Positions 22,495 to 32,131 are shown, numbered from the stretch's first letter. The stretch is DNA of 64,000 nt from an uncultured Clostridia bacterium (GCA_947625415.1 CANQOG010000004.1:1-64000); one strand, 5' to 3'. Program-made: numbers and translations. The notes: generated from the sequence alone by a model not told the origin.

Positions 22495-23625
22495 CTACAA
22501 AGAAATTATTTCAATTTTATCTTTATAAACTATTCCACAAATATGATTTCCCATTATTAAATCTTTAATTTGTTGAGTTGATACATAATGTTTTTTTAGA
22601 CTTCCATTGTGATTAACAATATAAACTTCACTTCCATAATTTAAAGCAATAAAATTCCCTTCTCCTTTTGTAGTTTTTGGAAGACCATTATTCAAAATAT
22701 AAATATTTTCACTACTTGAATTTACCGGTTTTAATTTTAGCCTATATTCATAAGAAAACAAACCTGAAGATTCTCTTTCAACTATTGCTAAAGTATTATT
22801 CATATCAACATTTACAAAAGAATTTTCATCTGTTATATCACAAATCTTACTACTTGTATTAGGCTCAACTTTATAAATTGAATTTGAAAAACTACAAACT
22901 GCAACATCATTATTGCCATAAGAAATATTTGTTAGAATTTCATTTTCAGGACTATTAAACTCATAAGTTGTTTTTACTGTTTTTATATCAATTATATTAA
23001 CGTGTGATTTTATAACTGTTCCACTATAATCAACTTCTCCAATAGCTATATAATTATTAGTATTAGAAATATATGAACACATCACATAAGTTGAAGATAA
23101 AAATTTTTTAAATAATTCATTATTATCATTATCATAAACTATAATAATTGAACTATAAGTTGAATCTGAAGCAATTATTGAAATATAACCATTTTTATTA
23201 ATTGAAATTTTGTCTATTTTTCCGTCTATTTTATTTTGAAAAAGAAGACTTGTACTATTAACAACATAAAACTTATCTCCGTCCTTTTCAGCAATTACAG
23301 CGAACTTATCATTTATATCAATTATGGGATTTGAAATATTTATAGATAATGAATTTTCCTCTTCACCCTTATTATTATAAATAGTTAATTTATTTTTAGC
23401 AATTACTCCAATATGATTATCAAAAGCAAAACAAGTCGGATTATCTTCTGAATTCATCTCGATAAAATCTAAATTATCCTCAGAAACTTGTTTTCCTAAA
23501 AATTTTATATCAATAAGTTCTCTAAAATTTTTGTCTGTAATATATCTAGCAAAAAGAAGAACAATTAAAACAATAATAACTGCTAAAACTATTATTTTTA
23601 CTTTAGAATTTTCCTTATTTTCCAA
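22495..23625 (-). CDS. Membrane-anchored beta-propeller-like protein (DUF5711-like)
   Basis: N-terminal TM, repeated beta-strand architecture, adjacent to a cvpA-like gene. Confidence 0.55.
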   Translation of the reverse strand: MENKENSKVKIIVLAVIIVLIVLLFARYITDKNFRELIDIKFLGKQVSEDNLDFIEMNSEDNPTCFAFDNHIGVIAKNKLTIYNNKGEEENSLSINISNPIIDINDKFAVIAEKDGDKFYVVNSTSLLFQNKIDGKIDKISINKNGYISIIASDSTYSSIIIVYDNDNNELFKKFLSSTYVMCSYISNTNNYIAIGEVDYSGTVIKSHVNIIDIKTVKTTYEFNSPENEILTNISYGNNDVAVCSFSNSIYKVEPNTSSKICDITDENSFVNVDMNNTLAIVERESSGLFSYEYRLKLKPVNSSSENIYILNNGLPKTTKGEGNFIALNYGSEVYIVNHNGSLKKHYVSTQQIKDLIMGNHICGIVYKDKIEIISL

Positions 23626-23782
23626 AATATAATTCCTTTAACTAAATTTAGATTTTTTATAAATCTATAAACTTTAAAAATTTCCAATATTAATATATCA
23701 ATTATTTTATTTTTTTTCAATATTTTTCTAAATTTAATTGACAAAATTATTATAACGACTTATAATATTTACGTGTTCAATC

Positions 23783-23859
23783 GCACCAATAGCTTAGCTG
23801 GATAGAGCACTCGGCTACGAACCGAGAGGTCGGGGATTCGAATTCCTCTTGGTGCACCA
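23783..23859 (+). tRNA. tRNA-Arg (anticodon ACG), CCA encoded
   Basis: Acceptor GCACCAA/TTGGTGC, anticodon stem-loop CTCGG-CTACGAA-CCGAG, T-loop TTCGAAT, 3' ACCA. Confidence 0.95.
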
Positions 23860-23906
23860 TTAAGTCTTTCTAATTTTTTAGAAAGGCTTAATTTTTACCA
23901 AAATAA

Positions 23907-23937
23907 AAAGAACTTGTTTTTAAACAAGTTCTTTTTA
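23907..23937. terminator. Terminator hairpin
   Basis: aaaagaacttgttt-ttaaacaagttctttt. Confidence 0.7.
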
Positions 23938-23950
23938 TTTTCAAGATATA

Positions 23951-24349
23951 CTAGTCAGCTTGTGTACCAATACTTTGTACAGCAAATCTTCTAATAATTC
24001 CAAGAAGTCCTGAAGCAGCAAATAAGATTACAGCACCAACAATATAAATTGTTGCGTTTTTCTTAATTTCGGCTTTGCCTTCTGGAGATGCTGCTATGTA
24101 TTGAATAGCTAAAACTATTAACATAATAATTGCAACACCCATACCAATAACTTGAGCAATATTGATAATCATTCCAATAACATTTGAAGCTGCTTCAGAA
24201 GCACCACTTGTATCAGTTTGCTTAAAAGTTCCAGATATACTTGCAGTAGCTGGATCGATACCAGCCATAACTGATTGAGTAGCAACAATTGCTACTAAAG
24301 CTATTAGCATAATAGTTACAACTATTTTCATAATTTTGTTAAGCTTCAT
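23951..24349 (-). CDS. TrbC/VirB2-like small membrane protein (T4SS pilin type)
   Basis: Signal peptide plus two hydrophobic helices; AQVIGMGVAIIMLIVLAIQYIAASPEGKAEIKKNATIYIVGAVILFAASGLL. Confidence 0.7.
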   Translation of the reverse strand: MKLNKIMKIVVTIMLIALVAIVATQSVMAGIDPATASISGTFKQTDTSGASEAASNVIGMIINIAQVIGMGVAIIMLIVLAIQYIAASPEGKAEIKKNATIYIVGAVILFAASGLLGIIRRFAVQSIGTQAD

Positions 24350-24465
24350 ACTAATCTCCTCCTTTTATATTAATACTTATTAAATTCAAAATATAAGCAC
24401 TTACTTATATTTTACTTTAAATAATTCAATTTGTAAAGTTTTTTAGAAAAATTTTTTAAATAATT

Positions 24466-24849
24466 TTAAATTTTTCCAATGTTTGCATTAGAAAAAATCT
24501 TAATAATTTGTAATAATCCCATAGCTGCAAATATAAAAATTACACCAATTACATAATATATTACTGTTTTTTTCATTTCAGCTTTTCCACTAGGAGAAGC
24601 ACCCATCCATTTTATTCCTATTACTACAAGCATTACTATTGCAACACCCATACCTATAACTTGTATAAAATTAATAGTTTTTCCCATAATATCTGCTACT
24701 GTCTTTGTAGCATTACTCTTATCAAGTTGTCCATCAAATTTAGTAGAAATATCTCCTACCATACAAAATGAATTTTGAGTCAACATAATAAATAGTGTTG
24801 TTGCTATCAAAACAGCGACAATAATCTTAATTACCTTGCTTTTAGTCAT
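24466..24849 (-). CDS. TrbC/VirB2-like small membrane protein, paralogue of the preceding gene
   Basis: VIGMGVAIVMLVVIGIKWMGASPSGKAEMKKTVIYYVIGVIFIFAAMGLL. Confidence 0.7.
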   Translation of the reverse strand: MTKSKVIKIIVAVLIATTLFIMLTQNSFCMVGDISTKFDGQLDKSNATKTVADIMGKTINFIQVIGMGVAIVMLVVIGIKWMGASPSGKAEMKKTVIYYVIGVIFIFAAMGLLQIIKIFSNANIGKI

Positions 24850-25028
24850 ATTTTGCCTCCTAACTATTCAAAAAAATATACTTTTCTAGTAATATTTTTG
24901 CAAAACCTGAATAAACTATTATTATATTAATTTTACTTCAAATTTAATAATTTGTAAACATTTTTAAAAAAATTCTTTAATTTACTTGACATTACAACAA
25001 TTCCATAATATAATTAAAATGTTCATAT

Positions 25029-25104
25029 CGCGGGATGGAGCAGTTGGCAGCTCGTTGGGCTCATAACCCAAAGGTCGTAAGTTCGAGTCTTACTCCCGCA
25101 ACCA
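25029..25104 (+). tRNA. Initiator tRNA-fMet (anticodon CAT), CCA encoded
   Basis: C1-A72 mismatch (CGCGGGA/TCCCGCA), three G:C pairs in the anticodon stem (TTGGG-CTCATAA-CCCAA), 3' ACCA. Confidence 0.95.
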
Positions 25105-25107
25105 TGT

Positions 25108-25143
25108 AAAAAAGGTTTGCAAAATTTTTTTGCAAACCTTTTT
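25108..25143 (+). terminator. Terminator downstream of tRNA-fMet
   Basis: aaaaaaggtttgcaaaa-ttt-ttttgcaaaccttttt. Confidence 0.8.
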
Positions 25144-25169
25144 AATTAAATTTCACAATATATTTAATA

Positions 25170-26450
25170 TTAAAATTCTTCTCTATTGCTTTTAATTTTT
25201 GAATTTACTACAAAAGCTACTGACACAAAAATAATAACTATTATTACTATATATATTAAAAAAGTATAACTTCTATCTACTTTATTATTTGCAACTAAAT
25301 CTGTTTTATATTCTTTTCCATCAATTTCATAAGAAATTGTTCCCAATTTTTCACCCTTTTTTATAGGAGCTGAAATATCATCTTCTAATTCAATTTTAGC
25401 TTTCAATTCTGATAAATCAATATCATTTAAAATAAAATCTGAAACAGTTTCTTTAGTCACAACTTTTAAATATTTAGTCTTATTTGTAGCATTTTTTACT
25501 TGAACATTATTTATTACTTTGTTTTCTTTAATTATTTCTCGATTACTAAATTCATTTAAACCATATTCTATAAGCTCTTTACTATCAGCAAATCTCTGTC
25601 CTGAAGAAGCTGATGATGAGCCAGCTTTTAATGTAACACAAACAAGTTCAACTCCATCATCTGTTTGAGCATAAGAAATTAAACAATTTCCAGCCTGTGT
25701 AGTATAACCAGTTTTAACCCCAATTACATTTTCTGTATAATATTTGCTTTCTGGATTTATTAATTGATTAGTATTTTTCATAATTCTATCGTCTTTAGTA
25801 TATAATTCAGTTGCAGGCAATTTATATTCAATCGTTGAAACTATTTGTCTAAAAGTTTCATTTTTCATACAATATAAAGCTATTTTAGCTAAGTCCTCAG
25901 CAGTTGTATAGTGATTATTATCATGCATTCCATTTGTATTCACAAAATGTGTATTTTCACAACCTAGCTCTTTTGCTTTTTTATTCATTAATTTTGCAAA
26001 CTCGTCTATTGTTCCTGAAATGTGTTCTCCTAACACATTTGCAGCTTCATTTGCAGAATTTAACATTAATGCATAAAGCAAATCTTTTACAGACATTTTT
26101 TCTCCTGGAACAAGTTTTGCATTTGTATATCCAGTTGGGACCAAATCAACTGCATTTTGACTTACTATAGCCATATCATCTAATTCACAATTTTCTAAAG
26201 CTAAAATAGCAGTCATAATTTTAGTAGTACTTGCAGGATAAAGTCTTTCACTAGAATTTTTACTATATAAAACATTTCCACTTTTTACTTCCATTAAAAA
26301 TCCAGCTTCTGAAACTATCTCAGGCTCATTTGTTACTACTTGAGTCTGAATAGAATCTGTTTCTTTATTTTCAGCAAAAGCAAAAATTGGAAAACATACA
26401 TTCAAAATCAATATCAAAACTATATTTAAAATTAAAACCTTAAATTTCAT
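25170..26450 (-). CDS. dacF: D-alanyl-D-alanine carboxypeptidase (peptidase S11)
   Basis: LYPASTTKIMTAILAL, LMLNSANEAAN, GVKTGYTTQAGNCL motifs. Confidence 0.95.
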   Translation of the reverse strand: MKFKVLILNIVLILILNVCFPIFAFAENKETDSIQTQVVTNEPEIVSEAGFLMEVKSGNVLYSKNSSERLYPASTTKIMTAILALENCELDDMAIVSQNAVDLVPTGYTNAKLVPGEKMSVKDLLYALMLNSANEAANVLGEHISGTIDEFAKLMNKKAKELGCENTHFVNTNGMHDNNHYTTAEDLAKIALYCMKNETFRQIVSTIEYKLPATELYTKDDRIMKNTNQLINPESKYYTENVIGVKTGYTTQAGNCLISYAQTDDGVELVCVTLKAGSSSASSGQRFADSKELIEYGLNEFSNREIIKENKVINNVQVKNATNKTKYLKVVTKETVSDFILNDIDLSELKAKIELEDDISAPIKKGEKLGTISYEIDGKEYKTDLVANNKVDRSYTFLIYIVIIVIIFVSVAFVVNSKIKSNREEF

Positions 26451-26549
26451 TCAAATTTCCTCTCAAAAAAACTATATTTACTATATAACAAAATAAATTT
26501 TATTTCAATAGAAAATTCTTAACAATTTATTAAAAAGGAGGCAACATAT

Positions 26550-27141
26550 ATGCAAATAGATAAAAAGAAAATATTAACATTTATAGGAATATTAATTTTT
26601 ACAATAATCATAATTATTTTCAAAAGTTTCAATAAAACAGAAAATCAAAATAAAATAAATTATAATGAAATTTCCTCTAATTCCAAACAAGAAAAACCAT
26701 TAGAAAATATTTCTATTGTAGAAAAAATTAAAATTCATATAACTGGAGAAGTAAATAATCCAGGAATTATCGAATTAAATGTTGGAGATAGAATTGATGA
26801 TGCAATTAATCTCGCTGGTGGACTTACTGAAAATGCAGATATTTCAAAAACTAATCTTGCATACATTTTATCAGATGGTGAAAAAATTTATATTCCAAGC
26901 GTTTTTGATGAAAATATAACCACAGAAGTAGCTTTAAGTTCAAATACAAAAATTAATATAAACACCGCAACAGTTCAAGAATTAGAAGCAATTTCAGGAG
27001 TAGGAGAATCCACAGCCAAATCTATAATTGAATATAGAAACAAAAATCGGAAAATTTAGTTCTATCGAGGAAATTCAAAATGTTTCTGGAATTGGAGAAA
27101 GTAAATTTGAAAAAATGAAAGACCAAATTACAGTAAAATAA
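26550..27141 (+). CDS. comEA: ComEA family helix-hairpin-helix protein, requiring +1 frameshift at CGG 27048-27050
   Basis: SLBB + HhH: SGVGESTAKSIIEYRNKN-[C]-GKFSSIEEIQNVSGIGESKFEKMKDQITVK*. Length 592 = 3n+1. Confidence 0.95.
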
Positions 27142-27175
27142 ATCCACATATCTTTCAAAATATGTGGATAATTAT

Positions 27176-28375
27176 TTAAAACTCTGGTCCTACTATTGAC
27201 AAAATTTTATTATATTCTTTTTTCAATAAATTATAAGTATCATCACTTATATATCTATTTTCAAATTCAAAATTATTTATTGCTTTTCTAATATCTAAAA
27301 CCTTATACTGTTTTTTTGATGCTCCAGACTTATAAGTATAAATCGGAGTATATTTAGCTGAATTAACTATTACTTCTCCTGTTCCTTTTTTGGTTACAGT
27401 TAAATTTAAAATAATTGAATCTCTAGTATTTTCTTTAACTTGACCTGATACAAAATTTCCTAAAGAATATATTACAAAACCTTTTTCTGAGTTTTCCATT
27501 TTTTGCAAAACATGTGGATGGCTTCCTAAAATTATATTTACTCCATTATCAAACAAAAGATTTGCTAATCTAGTTTGCTCACTATTTGGAGATAACTCAT
27601 ATTCTTCACCCCAATGCATAAAAACACAAATTATATCTGTTTTTTCTTGTTTAGCTAAATTTAATCTATCTATTATAAAATTATCATCAATTAAATTTAT
27701 ACAATATTCCTTACCTTTTGGAATAGCAATTCCGTTTGTTCCATAAGTAAAACTTAAAAATGCCACTCTTAAACCTTTAATATCAGCTATTATAGTTTGA
27801 TTTTGACTTTCAGGAGAATTATATGTTCCTGTATGCATAAGTCCAGCTTGATCTAAAAAATTTATTGTACTTTCAATTCCACTATAACCAGTATCTAAAC
27901 TATGATTATTTGCTGTACTTACTAAATCAATTCCAGAGTTTTTTATTGCAAAAGCTAAACTTTCTGGAGTATTAAATTGAGGATAACTACTATATCCTCT
28001 TGAGCTTCCAGCAAAAGTTGTTTCTAAATTTCCTACTGCAAAATCAGAATTTGATAACTCTTCTCTAATATCATCAAAAACATAAGAAAAATCATATATT
28101 CCATTTTCATAAGCATCATTATATTGAGTATTATGACACATTATATCTCCAATAACAGATAAACTAATTGTAACATCATCTGGAATTTCCACTTCATTTT
28201 TAACACTATCTATATTAATAGTTTTTCCATCTGCTAGCTTACTTTCTTTTTTACTAAATTGAGAAAGAGCTCTGACTACTAAGCTTGTACAAATAATAAT
28301 AGCAATTATTGCTAATATTATTAAAACATTTAAAATTTTTTTCAAATTATCTTCTGTTTTTTCTTGTTCTTCCAT
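27176..28375 (-). CDS. CapA family (poly-gamma-glutamate synthesis-like) protein
   Basis: SVIGDIMCHNTQ, VGNLETTFAG, TANNHSLDTGYSGI, HWGEEYE, GSHPHVLQ. Confidence 0.9.
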   Translation of the reverse strand: MEEQEKTEDNLKKILNVLIILAIIAIIICTSLVVRALSQFSKKESKLADGKTINIDSVKNEVEIPDDVTISLSVIGDIMCHNTQYNDAYENGIYDFSYVFDDIREELSNSDFAVGNLETTFAGSSRGYSSYPQFNTPESLAFAIKNSGIDLVSTANNHSLDTGYSGIESTINFLDQAGLMHTGTYNSPESQNQTIIADIKGLRVAFLSFTYGTNGIAIPKGKEYCINLIDDNFIIDRLNLAKQEKTDIICVFMHWGEEYELSPNSEQTRLANLLFDNGVNIILGSHPHVLQKMENSEKGFVIYSLGNFVSGQVKENTRDSIILNLTVTKKGTGEVIVNSAKYTPIYTYKSGASKKQYKVLDIRKAINNFEFENRYISDDTYNLLKKEYNKILSIVGPEF

Positions 28376-28458
28376 AATCTATTTTCCTCTATTTCATAAA
28401 GGAATATTATCATAAAAATATAATTAATTCAATATTAAAAATTAAAATAAAAAATTGA

Positions 28459-28488
28459 GGGCAATGAAAGATCACATCGCCCTCGGAG
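28459..28488. terminator. GC-rich hairpin at left edge of GC-rich island
   Basis: gagggcaatg-aaagatca-catcgccctc. Confidence 0.6.
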
Positions 28489-28497
28489 TTGCCACGA

Positions 28498-29334
28498 CTA
28501 GTGTCTGGAGCTACGCTGGTTGAAGAACTCCTCACTGTCTACGCTGTGCGTATAGACATAACCGCCTTTTGCCCCAGCGGTGCATCTGATTAGGGAGTCC
28601 TGATTGTCCTCGGCTTTGACAGCACGGTCACCAGCATCTATCATTTTTAGCCTTATGCCTTCGGTAAACCCAAGAAGATACCCTGGGCAGATGTCCACGG
28701 ATTCACCTGGGTAGAGAGGAATCTCTCCCAAATCACCATGGACCTCTAGGAAAACAAGGCCGTTTCCTTCGAGGCGCTGAAAGGTATCACCAGTCTTGGA
28801 ATTATCCCGGATAGAACTGTCTCCAGTGTGATAAGCTTTATTCTGGACACGAATATCACCCGCCAGAAATGCCCCATTGATGGCAATTAACGTGCCATGG
28901 GGCCGATCTGCCTCATTCTCAGCAAAAATCGACTTTGCTTCAGAATTCGGCAATACGTAATTCTCACCTCTTACTAGCGGTCTTGCGTTCCAAGCCATGA
29001 TAGTGCCTGGAAAGCAAGACTTAAAACTTACTTTTTGATCATTCTTCACTGCTTCGAAAAGCATATACGGTCCTTCTTGAACCGCTTCACTGTCCACCGT
29101 TTGGCGGACATTTGATTTGACTCCAGCCCACCATTGGGATATCCATGTGGGCATCTGAGGCGGAACGTAGGACTCACCATTAAGTTCCGTGGCCATTACA
29201 CGCCGACGAAGAAGACCTTCACCAATAGGGGATGACGCAAGCATCGTCCCCATTTCGGCATAAATTTTCTCGCCTCTTGCAATCTTGGAAACTGTAACGG
29301 TGGGAAATCCGTTACTGGTTATCCTATACCTCAC
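28498..29334 (-). CDS. AIM24 family protein on GC-rich island; uses CGG as Arg
   Basis: GTMLASSPIGEGLLRRRVMATELNGESYVPP..., NGLVFLEVHGDL. In-frame sense CGG in ATC CGG GAT, GAT CGG CCC, CGT CGG CGT. Confidence 0.7.
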   Translation of the reverse strand: MRYRITSNGFPTVTVSKIARGEKIYAEMGTMLASSPIGEGLLRRRVMATELNGESYVPPQMPTWISQWWAGVKSNVRQTVDSEAVQEGPYMLFEAVKNDQKVSFKSCFPGTIMAWNARPLVRGENYVLPNSEAKSIFAENEADRPHGTLIAINGAFLAGDIRVQNKAYHTGDSSIRDNSKTGDTFQRLEGNGLVFLEVHGDLGEIPLYPGESVDICPGYLLGFTEGIRLKMIDAGDRAVKAEDNQDSLIRCTAGAKGGYVYTHSVDSEEFFNQRSSRH

Positions 29335-29468
29335 TCATAAACAACTCCCTTCTACTAAAATGCTACTAGACTTGCTAGTAGATTCAATCGTCGTCAGACA
29401 ATTAAATCAATTTTAATTTTACCATATTTTATGGAAACTGTCAACTAATAATACTTTTTATGTAAAAC

Positions 29469-29497
29469 TTTACAATTATTTTAAAATATGTTATAAT
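29469..29497 (+). promoter_or_regulatory. Sigma70-type promoter
   Basis: TTTACA - 17 nt - TATAAT. Confidence 0.6.
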
Positions 29498-29605
29498 CTA
29501 ATTACTTTGAGAGTGGAAACACTTCTCAAGTACTTTCGTTATTCACAATATGCTCAAACTGTTTCTTTAGTTGAGCAGCCGTATGTGCTTAAGGAGGGCA
29601 CTAGA

Positions 29606-30334
29606 ATGGAAATTAGAGTTCGGCAGCTTTTTGGTCGCAGCTTCTGGCTGTGGCTTGTCGCTTCAATAATTGCAACATTGTCAATTTTCCTCTCTGGAGG
29701 AAAATTGGCAAAACCCGCCTCTTCCCTAATCATGGCGGGATTCGTCGTCGGTCCCCTTCGGGACTGGACGTATTCCCTCACGGTGTGGGGGCTCGATACG
29801 GCAACGAGCCTCAACACCCCCCTGAGAAATAACCTGAGAGCATTTTTGACTTACCGTCATCTCTATGATGAGGGACGGGCACGGGTGCGGAACGACGGAG
29901 TATATCGAATACTCCGTTCAACCGTCACAATGCTTTGTGCAATTCTAGGCCTCTGCTTCCTGGTTTTTCAGGGAACGTCGGCCAACATTGTGCAGACGAT
30001 TTTAAGAACCATAGAGCTGTCTATTACAGGCCAAATCAAGGCCTGGAGATGGCTTCTTTGGATATTTTTGCTCTCAGGCTATGCATACGTCCTAATCATG
30101 AACGCGAGGAGAGTCTTAAATGGACGCCGTTGGTATCCAATTATGCTAATTGGTGCTATGTACATAAAGACAATCCTTACTGCACTGCTACTGAGATTTT
30201 CGCTTCGGCTCTTAGGAGCGTGGCTAATGTACAGAACAGTGGGAATTATCTTTATAGTAGTGACTATATTTATAGTCTTGTGGAGAGTAAGACACACTCC
30301 ACCTACACCACCAGCTCCACCTACAGCGCCCTAG
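29606..30334 (+). CDS. Polytopic membrane protein on GC-rich island; start probably ATG 29606 (after aaggaggg)
   Basis: Long ORF with an RBS upstream of MEIRVRQLFGRSFWLWL; several in-frame sense CGG codons (GTT CGG CAG, CTT CGG GAC, GGA CGG GCA CGG GTG CGG AAC). Confidence 0.6.
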   Translation: MEIRVRQLFGRSFWLWLVASIIATLSIFLSGGKLAKPASSLIMAGFVVGPLRDWTYSLTVWGLDTATSLNTPLRNNLRAFLTYRHLYDEGRARVRNDGVYRILRSTVTMLCAILGLCFLVFQGTSANIVQTILRTIELSITGQIKAWRWLLWIFLLSGYAYVLIMNARRVLNGRRWYPIMLIGAMYIKTILTALLLRFSLRLLGAWLMYRTVGIIFIVVTIFIVLWRVRHTPPTPPAPPTAP

Positions 30335-30369
30335 GTTGTCCTTTACCCTACCCCCAGCACATCCCAGCA

Positions 30370-30401
30370 AAAAATGCATTCCGAGACTTCGGAATGCATT
30401 T
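30370..30401. terminator. Perfect 14-bp inverted repeat, terminator-like
   Basis: aaaatgcattccga-gact-tcggaatgcatttt. Confidence 0.7.
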
Positions 30402-30426
30402 TCTATATTTGACATATTTTCTATAT

Positions 30427-30455
30427 TTGACATTTTATGTAATCTATTATATAAT
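30427..30455 (+). promoter_or_regulatory. Consensus sigma70-type promoter upstream of 30534 ORF
   Basis: TTGACA - 17 nt - TATAAT, preceded by a second copy of tatttgacat. Confidence 0.7.
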
Positions 30456-30533
30456 TATTAATGTATAAGGATGCTCTGCTCTACTCTAGAGTGTCCAGTG
30501 GGAACAAACAGCTGACAGCCGTACCGTAATTGT

Positions 30534-30923
30534 ATGGCAGAAAGGAAAAGTGTGAACGAACTCATGTATCAAGCAATAATGAATATCAGCATCTTGCTTA
30601 CGCTGATGCTGGTAGCCATGGCATTTGGGGTACGCATACCATTCACATTTATGCAAGGCCTCATTAGCTTTTTAGGTGCTTTTTTAGGTGGCCTCATCGG
30701 CAGCCTGGGTGGCATGTTCCCCAGCATAGTGGGAACGGCCATCGGAGCAACAGCTGCCTACTTGATGGTCCGGCTTGGACTTTTCGGATGGTTAATCGGT
30801 TTAATTCCGGAGACCGTCCGGAACGGCGTCCGGCTGACAATCCGAATTATCGGCGCTATCATAGTTGGTAGCGTAATAGTTCTTCTCGTGGTGGTAATCT
30901 TACTAGTAGTAAGAACTGCTTAG
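30534..30923 (+). CDS. Small membrane protein on GC-rich island
   Basis: 129 aa, hydrophobic; sense CGG codons (GTC CGG CTT, GTC CGG AAC, GTC CGG CTG). Confidence 0.55.
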   Translation: MAERKSVNELMYQAIMNISILLTLMLVAMAFGVRIPFTFMQGLISFLGAFLGGLIGSLGGMFPSIVGTAIGATAAYLMVRLGLFGWLIGLIPETVRNGVRLTIRIIGAIIVGSVIVLLVVVILLVVRTA

Positions 30924-30938
30924 TAAGACATCCCACTC

Positions 30939-30967
30939 CCCGCTTGCCCCTAAAGCAGGCGGGGATT
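30939..30967. terminator. GC-rich terminator at right edge of island
   Basis: ccccgcttgc-ccctaaa-gcaggcgggg followed by a T-rich stretch. Confidence 0.7.
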
Positions 30968-32050
30968 TTCCTTTAATATAGCTTCAATATTTATTTCTTT
31001 TGTTCCTCTAATAATAGTTAAATTTACTTTATCTTTTGGAGTTTTTAAGTAAAGATATTCACTTAATTCTTGAAATGTACTAAGTTCATAATCATCAATT
31101 TTTGTAATTATATCTCCTAATAAAACTTCACCATTTACAGGGCTTTGTTCATCTATCTTTTCTACATAAATTCCGATTTTTAAACTATAATCTGAAACAA
31201 GATATTTTAAAACATTGTTATCAAAACCATGAATTCCAAGATATGCTTCTTTATAGTTTTCATCTTCTTTTAATTTATTTATAATATTTTTAACTCTATT
31301 TATTGGAATAATTGAATTTAGCTTACTTGATGCAATTCCAAATACCTCTCCATTCTCATTTAAAATTGCTCCCCCATTATAAATTGGCAAAATATCTAAA
31401 TTTATTTTTATAACATCTTCTGCATAAGTTGTTTTATCTTCATTTGAAATTTTTAGCGTTGTTTCAGTTTTACTAATTAAAACTTCATTAAAAGTTTCAT
31501 TGAATTCATAACCTGTTGAATTACTTAAAATATAAAATTTATCACCTATTTCTACATTATTTGAATCTCCGCTTGTTAAAAACAATAAATTTTCAGCTGA
31601 AATTTTTATGATTGAAATATCTAAATCATAATTTGCCCATTTCACATCAGCAGGATAAATTACTCCATTTTTTAGAGTTACAAAACAAGTTTCACCTTCA
31701 CCTCCTGTTGTTTCGTAATTTGAAAGTATAAGTCCATTAGAAGATAATATTATTCCACTTCCCATTCCCAATTTTTCTTCCGAATTTTCAACAAATATAG
31801 AAGTATTTTTTTCATTCAATTTTGAAACCCCAACAACAGAATATCCTGCATTTTTAGCCAAATTTTGTGGACTAAAGTCTGAAACAGTAGTATCTGTTCC
31901 TGTTGTTTCTAAACTTTTAGAATCAGTTAAACTTAAATAATTGTTTTCAACTCTTTTAACTAGACTTAATAATAAAACAATAATAACAACCAACATCAAA
32001 AGTATCAAAGCAATTCCATAAGGTTTATCCTTTTTATTTTCATAATACAT
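30950..32050 (-). CDS. S1C trypsin-like serine protease (HtrA/DegP-like); C-terminal codons formed by island sequence
   Basis: GMGSGIILSSNGLILSNYE, PDZ-like C-terminus; last codons AAT CCC CGC CTG CTT TAG lie in the GC-rich terminator. Confidence 0.7.
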   Translation of the reverse strand: MYYENKKDKPYGIALILLMLVVIIVLLLSLVKRVENNYLSLTDSKSLETTGTDTTVSDFSPQNLAKNAGYSVVGVSKLNEKNTSIFVENSEEKLGMGSGIILSSNGLILSNYETTGGEGETCFVTLKNGVIYPADVKWANYDLDISIIKISAENLLFLTSGDSNNVEIGDKFYILSNSTGYEFNETFNEVLISKTETTLKISNEDKTTYAEDVIKINLDILPIYNGGAILNENGEVFGIASSKLNSIIPINRVKNIINKLKEDENYKEAYLGIHGFDNNVLKYLVSDYSLKIGIYVEKIDEQSPVNGEVLLGDIITKIDDYELSTFQELSEYLYLKTPKDKVNLTIIRGTKEINIEAILKENPRLL

Positions 32051-32131
32051 ATAAAATTTTCTCCTATCAAAAAATCTTTAATATTTTTTCCAAAATTTGT
32101 ATAATTATTCCCATTTTTTTGCCAAAATGTA

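Noticed and set aside
29554-30468. Additional overlapping ORFs in the GC-rich island (29554-29817, 29650-29832, 29935-30468, 30079-30297, 30224-30433)
   Set aside because: They overlap the better-supported membrane protein ORF 29606-30334; overlap is expected from higher GC content.
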